64,000 nucleotides of DNA from Cristatella mucedo (taxonomy: Eukaryota; Bryozoa; Phylactolaemata; Cristatellidae), in assembly GCA_009760855.2 (NCBI GenBank), contig WPIO01000035.1, positions 3,941,001 through 4,005,000 of the forward strand, written 5' to 3'. The translations under genes and the position numbers were made by a program. Below are positions 58,601 to 64,000 of the stretch, piece by piece. A model generated the notes under the pieces. The model saw only the letters and a list, made by a program, of their open reading frames with translations, was not told the origin of the DNA and did no database searches. Position 1 is the stretch's first letter, and each line of letters begins with the position of its first letter.

Positions 58601-61128
58601 CGAAGCTGTCCACTACGTCCTGTATCAATTTTGTATCATTATAGGTATAGAATTTATCTGTATCTCCGTGGCTTGAGATAGCGACAACCAGACAGTCGGT
58701 TTTCTCTGTAATCTCGTTGCGAACTAAACCGAAGAAATGGACGATTTCTCGCATTAAACCTGTCCTAAATACAATTAGTAAAATTTAGCCCTTACACAAT
58801 AATTAACCTCAGCACTATTCGACGTGACTAACCTTGCTTAAGTGCGGCGACCAGTTCATCGCTGGTTTTATTTTGAAACCTTCTAACATCGTAACCGAAG
58901 CCATCGAACAGTTGATAAAGATATCCTTCGTCGTATTCAGCACCTATAAGACATTCAAAAGTACATTTCTTTGCTAAACTGGTTGGGCACTTCTGCTTTG
59001 CCAAAGGAGAATAGCTTGCTCCATCCCCAACATCATTATAATTCCTCACTAAAAAGTCTAGCTGATAGCTACTTTAACATTAGCGCGAATCAAATAAGGT
59101 GAACAGCTCCATGTGTGATGAGACATCCTCAACATGCTCCGAAATGTGGGAGCTATAGAGCAGGGGACACACTATGCATCGTCGTTAACAGGGCTTTGCA
59201 TGCAACTAAGTTTTCTACAACCATACGTTAATTAAACTTGTTTACTACCAAGCCGCTCATGAAGCCTACCGTGGGTTTGAGTTCGGCATCAGGTTACCCC
59301 CTTATTACCACCTAAATGTTGTGTCGATGTCCGTACTATGTGCCGATATGCAAATATGGCTTTTTAATCGACATGAACCTGTTTTGTATTTTTTAATTTC
59401 ATTCAAATCACCAGCTCGGAACTCATGACAGACTGTGTTCAGATTCACTAATTTGAAAGACAGATAACTAAGCAAACTTCATCGAAAAGAATTAAAAGCA
59501 CTAGCACGGTGTCGGGTGATTCGCATTTTTCAGTACTTGTATTGAGAGCTTGCAGGTAGATGCAAACCAAAGGTAGCCTTAATTCAAGCACTTGAAAAGG
59601 CTCGTCGGAGGTACATGTTTTTATAACGTTGTATTTTCTGTAGGGTTAGGATATTGTTGCTCTAATTTATATATATGTAGCCTTAACAAACTAAGAAAAA
59701 ATATTATTTTAATTGTTAGTATTTGCAGTAATTATAGCAATTAAAATCTTAAATTCCGTCGATATGACACTTGAAAAACAAATCGTTTTTTTAGTCATTT
59801 TGAACTCACTGGAAGAATGAAAGCCAACACGTTCGTGCAATGCAAAATACCAAGACAGCAAAAGAACACAATTGCTGAGCCGGTTTTGACAGTTGTTTAG
59901 GGTTTATCCTCGACAAAATAAAGGTCAATATACATTATGACCAAGGTCGTAAACTCGAGCTACTTGGTATAGGTGAAAATTTGTTAAAGACGTTTATTTC
60001 TCTCGCAGAGCTATAAATAAATCTAATCTTTGTATTTTATTTTCTTAGTATGCAGCATGGTCTAGCAAGCACCCTTGGGCCACTGGTTAAAAATACTTCT
60101 GGCTATTTGCATGCACTTTAACTCAAACACAGGTAAGTGGGTTAAACAGACATTAGCAAGAAAAGTTAGTTCGCTGCCGAAACAGAAAAGCTTACTGGGA
60201 CACATGACTTTTCAGCCGAGAACAAAAAGTGGCAGAGTCATTGCAGGTAGCTAGTAACCGGAAGCAATTTGTAGAATTTCCATTGTTACTATTGAGGGCT
60301 CTGTCACTCTAAAAGCTAATTAATTGGTCGTTAATATTGCCTGCCGATAAAGAGCAGCCTAGTTTGTCTCTAGCTTGATGCGAAGGCCGATACGTGTTTA
60401 TAATCTAGAAAAGGAACGAAGGCAGCCGTAAGGGCCTGACAGTGGCAGTCATAAAGTCTTGCATGTGCTTCATGGCTATCGTACCTGCTGTAGGTCTGTG
60501 TGAATATGCGAACCGCGACTTCCATGACAGTCAGAAATAGCTACAGAGTTTCTAGCCAAGTGTTAGCACTTTACTAGCAGGCAAGAACCAGTTCGATTAG
60601 TAAATTAACATGTCACTTGGGGATCCACAACGTGTGTGCAGCTTGGTCACGATATTCTCATCCACGGGATTCTCAATTTTCTTGAAGATGATAACGTTGA
60701 AAGTAGGAAGACTTGATTTTTGAGCGGATGCTAAGGAATAGTGAAGAATCATTTCTGTCCATGTCACTGACACTAGGTTTAAGCTTAACTGAACATAAAC
60801 GTCAAAGATAGTTCTTAGAGAAGGCTGGTTCAGCTTTCCGGTTGACATTGAGTTCACTTATAGCTATTTGGGTGTTTTTACCTTTCCTAAATTTAAAAAG
60901 GCACTATTGACTGCGGAAATTGGAATGTCAGCAACGCTTTGAAAGGCAAAAGCTAACAGTGCTACTGCATAGTACTAACGCTGATAACGCATATTCGAAC
61001 AATTGTGATTATACTTGATGTTTACCTGGTCGTTTTTGGTTGTCATCGAATTTCGTGTAGGTAATTATGACAGCTATGCTCTTTTTCTTTTTGGGACTCA
61101 TTTCGTATCTTTCAAGTCTTCGATTCAT
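54903..61128 (-). CDS. Caspase (C14 cysteine protease), five exons
   Basis: Caspases cut after Asp in apoptosis and related signalling. The five minus-strand exons are 61128-61026, 58943-58833, 58759-58548, 55412-55253 and 55132-54903, with GT-AG ends and matching phases (1, 1, 0, 1). Together they give about 271 codons, close to executioner caspases. In order: a YEM..KKKKSIAVIITYTKF first strand; an R-P-G-A-E-Y-D-E segment at the position of the first S1-pocket Arg; SSHGD with the catalytic His (about 102); GKPKLFFIQ then ACRG with the catalytic Cys (about 144); an Asp-containing interdomain linker; LPRLHRQADILVAYA (p10 start); AYRNPDRGSYF with the second pocket Arg (about 201); and LPSFVSQLTKQFYF near the end. 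His-Cys spacing equals that of caspase-3. The region before His is about 12 residues longer than usual. No CARD or DED exon was found; the ATG at 61128 is a guess at the start. Confidence 0.88.
55253..55412 (-). CDS. Caspase exon 4 (catalytic Cys)
   Basis: Acceptor ATTCTAG, then ACRG, completing the QACRG active-site motif across the intron. A charged linker rich in Asp, Thr and Lys follows, then LPRLHRQADILVAYAAPL. The donor TAG/GTAAGC is in phase 1. The 3.1-kb intron before it holds LINE debris and a possible DNA-transposon end. Confidence 0.92.
55567..55602. repeat. (AT)n microsatellite
   Basis: About 36 bp of pure AT repeats in the large caspase intron. Confidence 0.95.
55638..55705 (+). 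mobile_element. Possible pogo/Tigger-type terminal repeat
   Basis: TA followed by CAGTGGTAACTCGGGTTATG resembles the CAGTGGTRCCTCGGTTTACG-like ends of pogo/Tigger DNA transposons with TA target sites. A short inverted repeat TCTCGAAA/TTTCGAGA follows (55662-55690). I do not see the opposite end or a transposase, so this may be a fragment. Confidence 0.35.
55920..56215 (+). mobile_element. LINE reverse-transcriptase fragment, degenerate
   Basis: Starts with GTTTGGTTTTAGAGCTAC (FRA of the FRANHSTES motif). It continues with the same landmarks as 63600-63925 (AGCATTGCTTT; GGTGTATTAATGT) and ends near GTCATCGTCATCTGAGG (the SSE-V segment before GVPQG). All frames are broken. Confidence 0.6.
56225..56400 (-). 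mobile_element. L2-like family B 3' end
   Basis: Shared 3' block: CATCTGTAGCTCCACGAAGC, then CAACTCACAGCCTGAGC, then CATTCGGTAGCCAGCAG. It abuts the RT fragment above in the opposite orientation. Confidence 0.75.
56530..57140 (+). mobile_element. LINE family A 3' fragment, degenerate
   Basis: Remnants of the C-terminal region (AGCATTGCTAAAATTTGGGC, CGCCTTCTGCAGCC, GGTGCAATCAAGC) and of the UTR (TGACACTGTGCATGCTGC, GTAAAGTGCTACGATAG, ATGAGGGTGATATAC). Lies inside the large caspase intron in antisense orientation. Confidence 0.75.
57145..58540. other. Caspase intron sequence, no other gene seen
   Basis: The rest of the large caspase intron. Plus-strand frames of 60-90 codons (57115-57667) have no motif. 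An AATAATAATAATAAG run lies at about 57675. Confidence 0.35.
58548..58759 (-). CDS. Caspase exon 3 (catalytic His)
   Basis: Acceptor GGACAG, then LMREIVHFFGLV, then DCLVVAISSHGD with the catalytic His, and GKPKLFFIQ at the end. The donor CAG/GTCAGA is in phase 0. The intron from exon 2 is only 73 bp. Confidence 0.9.
58833..58943 (-). CDS. Caspase exon 2
   Basis: Acceptor TGTCTTATAG, then AEYDEGYLYQLFDGFGYDVR, then NKTSDELVAALKQ, then donor AAG/GTTAGT. This is the caspase alpha-1 helix and GF-x-V strand region. Reading further upstream in the same frame is possible to 59048, but the inner acceptor joins exon 1 in phase and fits the family. Confidence 0.85.
59050..61020. other. Caspase intron 1, no other gene seen
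   Basis: AT-rich intron. An 86-codon minus frame (60597-60857) has no motif I recognise and would not splice in phase with the caspase exons. Confidence 0.4.
61026..61128 (-). CDS. Caspase exon 1 (of those found)
   Basis: ATG at 61128, then RYEMSPKKKKSIAVIITYTK and FDDNQKRP, then donor CAG/GTAAAC in phase 1. If the exon is internal, the frame stays open upstream to about 61154 and an acceptor GTAG there is possible. A 65-codon plus-strand frame at 61067-61264 is an antisense shadow of this exon. Confidence 0.8.
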
Positions 61129-61159
61129 ACAAAAAAGTGCATACAATGCAGATTTGCTA

Positions 61160-61930
61160 CTTTATGAGTTCATACATTACTCAGAATATACTGCAACACT
61201 AACCTTAGGAGTTTTTCTTTTATTTCTGGTATATCTGCAGCTGAAGAAGAAATGCAACCTTTAAGCCGCAGGTTATTTTCATGCATTTTCGACACACGTA
61301 ACTGTGTAGAAGCCTGCGTAGCTTTAGATGCGTTACGATTTGCTTACTGCAACAATACGTGACAAATAAATCATTTTTAAGTGTCTATGTCTTACAATCT
61401 CTTTAAAGCCCTTGCCAAGAGCTCTAGGTTTTATTTAAGCTCAAGGTAAAAAATACAATAGTAGATATGACATATCTTTTTTATCCCTAAGGTGAATGGC
61501 TTGCACTGTAAGACTCAATGTAGTTGGGACCAGTCCAGTAGGTCACAGTGCTTCTGCCCCAGACAGACCCTGACCGTCATTATACCTCGTCTGCTTATAT
61601 AATAATGCTGCTAATACATCGCATCATTTCTACTTTGACTTCACAGATACACATGTCCGTGGTTACGGTTCCCACCAGCATTCAACAAAGGCAATCGATA
61701 AAAAGTTTGTTCCTTGTAGGAATGATTTCAAAAAACTAAAACTAAAAGCAGTTCCCAAATAGTTTTTAGTTTCCTAGATGTATTAGTGTTACAAGGGTAC
61801 ATCTTTGGCAAAGCATAATACTGGCGTTGTGTTAACATACATCTTTGGTGAAAGCTATGGTTGCCTGAGATCTTATACATTGAGTTCTGGGACAGATCTC
61901 TTGTAGGAATGAATCTAATCAAATGCGATA
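61160..61930. other. Upstream of the caspase, no prodomain exon recognised
   Basis: I searched by eye for CARD- or DED-like exons on the minus strand and saw none. This may be the promoter region if translation starts at 61128. Confidence 0.3.
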
Positions 61931-61936
61931 TGGGAG

Positions 61937-63472
61937 TTAATAATAATAATAATAATATTGCACTTGATAAAGCGCCCTCAGAGAACTTAATCTCTTTCTA
62001 GGCGCTTTACATTTGCTGCAAAGTGATACGCAATAGAATAGTAAGTAAAATCATGCTTGAAAAACAAACAAAATGAATAACATGGTTAGGGGTTACATGC
62101 ACTGGGTCAGCATGCAAATGTGGTTAGTGGCAGCATGAACAGTGTCAGCACGCATAAGCACATCGAGGACGAATCACAAGGACCCACTAAATGCTGTCCT
62201 AAATAGGTATGTTTTTAAGTTTCTTTTAAATGTGGTCAGGTCAGGGGATGTTCTGATGCAGGTCGGGAGGGAGTTCCAGGCTGTGGGCGCATACGAGCTA
62301 AATGCACGGTCTCCAAAGGATTTAAGGTTTGTACGAGGTATTTCTAGACTGTTGGATTCCGAAAAGCGAGTGGTACGATGCTTTTGCCTGATGGGGTAGT
62401 ATCTCTGAAAGATAGGCTGGAGCCATAGAATGAAGAGACCTAAAAGTGAGCGACAAAACCTTGAAGTCAATCCGTTGCTTGACTGGTAACCAGTGCAGGT
62501 CGGCGAGAAGTGGAGTAATGTGGCAACTGGCGACGCTCACGGCAGACAAGCCTAGCTGCAGAGTTTTGCACCCAGCTGCAATCGCCTGATCGCACATGCT
62601 GGTAGGCCAGTAAGCAGTGAGTTGCAGAAGTCGAGACGAGATGTCACACGAATGCATGGACCAACTTGGACGTGGTATCCTTATCTAAACAAGCCCTAAT
62701 TTTAGCAATGTTATGAAGCTGAAAATAGGCTGATTTGACTGTGGAGCTGATGTGGTCGTCTAACGAGAGGTCGCTTTGGAATATGACACCTAGATTTCGA
62801 GCTGATGCAACTGGAGATATGCTGGCAGAGCCAATTTTGAAAGTCAGCCTTTCCAATTTCTGAATAACACTAGGTTTGCCCATAACTAGTAAGTTAGTTT
62901 TATCATCGTTTAGTTTTAGAAAATTTGCTGCCATCCATGATCGGATGTCATCAATGCATGCAGCAAGTGAGTTGAGAGAATTTGAGGTGCTCGAAGGCTG
63001 GGAGGGATCAAAGCAAAGGTACAACTGAGTGTCATCCGCATAGAAGTGAAAGCCTAGATTGTGCTTGGCAATCACATCAGCGAGAGGGAGAGAGTATAGA
63101 CGGTGAAAAGGACCGGACCTAGCACAGAGCCCTGAGGTACTCCATATTTTAGAGGTACTTCAGATGATCTTTGTCCATTCACATCAACACTCTGGAGTCT
63201 CCCACTGAGATAGGACCTGAACCACTGCAGAGCAGTGCCAGTGATGCCCAGGCGAGATGAGAGGCGCTCTAGAAGTACTTTGTGATCGATGGTATCAAAA
63301 GCTGCCGAAAGATCGAGCAAAACAAGAAGAGACACTCTACCCATGTCTGCATTCCTAAGTAGGTCGTTGTATACCCGAAGCAATGCTGACTCTGTGGAGT
63401 GATTAGCTCTAAAGCCAGACTGGAACTTACTAGCAAGGTGTGAGGTTTCGATATACGAGTTCAGCTGGTCTG
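61937..63472 (-). mobile_element. LINE family A, RT to tail, frameshifted
   Basis: A young-looking minus-strand copy. It begins at the ADQLN segment of the RT (63472) and runs through DLSAAFDTIDH, VPQGSVLGP (intact PQG here), FYADDTQLYLCFD and the C-terminal region to the UTR, hairpin and (TTA)n at 61937. Three small insertions break the frame: about 2 nt near 63090, 1 nt near 62529 and 1 nt near 62383. It shares diagnostic bases with the 16209 copy (CATCAGGCAAAGC, CTCGTACAAACC) and looks like its closest relative in the window. Confidence 0.93.
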
Positions 63473-63599
63473 CCGCGACCGAGCGACATATTTGCGTGTC
63501 ACCTTTAGCTTGGGTGGCCGCTTGCTAAGATCTCTGAAAACAATGTCTTGAAAATAATCGTATTGCATTTTATTGGCAGCCAAATGCCTATACGAACTT

Positions 63600-63925
63600 A
63601 AAACAGCAAGAAATTTTCTCTCTGGTTTTAGAGATACTGTTTCTGCACCTAAAGCATTGCTTTGGATGTATACATGCCGAAGGAATGCATAATTATGCAA
63701 AATCTGTTTTCTTTCTTGATCTATATGTGGTGATAATTGGTATTGATTGTTACGAACTTCTTGAGCGTTTCCTTTCTCGACTGGGCAATAATGGAACTGA
63801 ACTACAATGATTAAAGTCTTCGTAGAAAACTATAGTGTATTAATGTTGATTAAAAAAGGTTATCCGAGGAATAACGGACGCATGGGTTACATTAGGGCTC
63901 TGTGCTTGGTCCGAATCTCTCTCTC
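63600..63925 (+). mobile_element. LINE reverse-transcriptase fragment, degenerate
   Basis: Starts with TCTGGTTTTAGAGATAC (GFR of the RT) and ends with GGGTTACATTAGGGCTCTGTG for the G-V-P-Q-G-S region. All frames are broken. It parallels 55920-56215. Confidence 0.6.
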
Positions 63926-64000
63926 TCTCTCTTTCCTGTTAGATCACAAAACGCAAGCTGGCCTTTCACTCAAAGAGATACAACACTCAGTAGTACAGGT

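Noticed and set aside
60597-60857. 86-codon minus frame as an extra caspase exon
   Set aside because: No caspase or prodomain similarity, and exons 1 and 2 already join in phase without it.
61067-61264. 65-codon plus-strand frame with two hydrophobic segments
   Set aside because: It is antisense to caspase exon 1 and its upstream intron. The membrane-like look comes from complementing Lys/Glu-rich codons.

Overview
The window reads as nuclear DNA of an animal, probably a marine invertebrate. Coding sequence is sparse and split by GT-AG introns. There is a caspase, which is an animal protease family, and microsatellites and decayed non-LTR retrotransposons fill most of the rest. I cannot name the species: the LINEs are of the L2/CR1 type found in sponges, cnidarians, fish and lancelets.

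Host genes. Minus-strand 0.9-2.4 kb holds two exons of a CDC37-like Hsp90 co-chaperone, with an apparent 1-nt frameshift in the second. Minus-strand 54.9-61.1 kb holds a caspase in five exons with the catalytic His and Cys both present (about 271 codons if translation starts in the first exon found). Minus-strand 32.1-32.7 kb holds a duplicated caspase tail that keeps the matching intron but carries several stop codons, so it is a pseudogene made by DNA duplication and not by retrocopying.

Mobile elements. LINE family A (endonuclease plus reverse transcriptase, a 3' hairpin and a (TTA)n tail) has about 17 copies or fragments in both orientations. The longest, at 16.2-19.6 kb, keeps an 880-codon ORF and is broken only by a 1-nt deletion and a late nonsense codon. 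A second L2-like family (B) has six 3' fragments. There are four tRNA-derived SINE heads, and one of them appears to end in the 3' tail of LINE A. A 67-bp insert with 21-bp target-site duplications lies at 46.5 kb, and a pogo/Tigger-like terminus is possible at 55.6 kb.

Large-scale layout. 2.9-7.8 kb and 39.2-43.3 kb are diverged copies of one segment; copy 1 carries a LINE A insertion at a site that is empty in copy 2. 45.9-47.2 kb and 50.5-51.9 kb form a second paralogous pair, again with a filled and an empty site. A CpG-rich, promoter-like stretch lies at 33.0-33.6 kb and a weaker one at 35.7-36.1 kb.

I found no operon, CRISPR array, rRNA or intact tRNA gene. I see no plainly new biological system. 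The most informative items are the caspase gene and pseudogene pair, the SINE-LINE tail sharing, and the natural empty sites.
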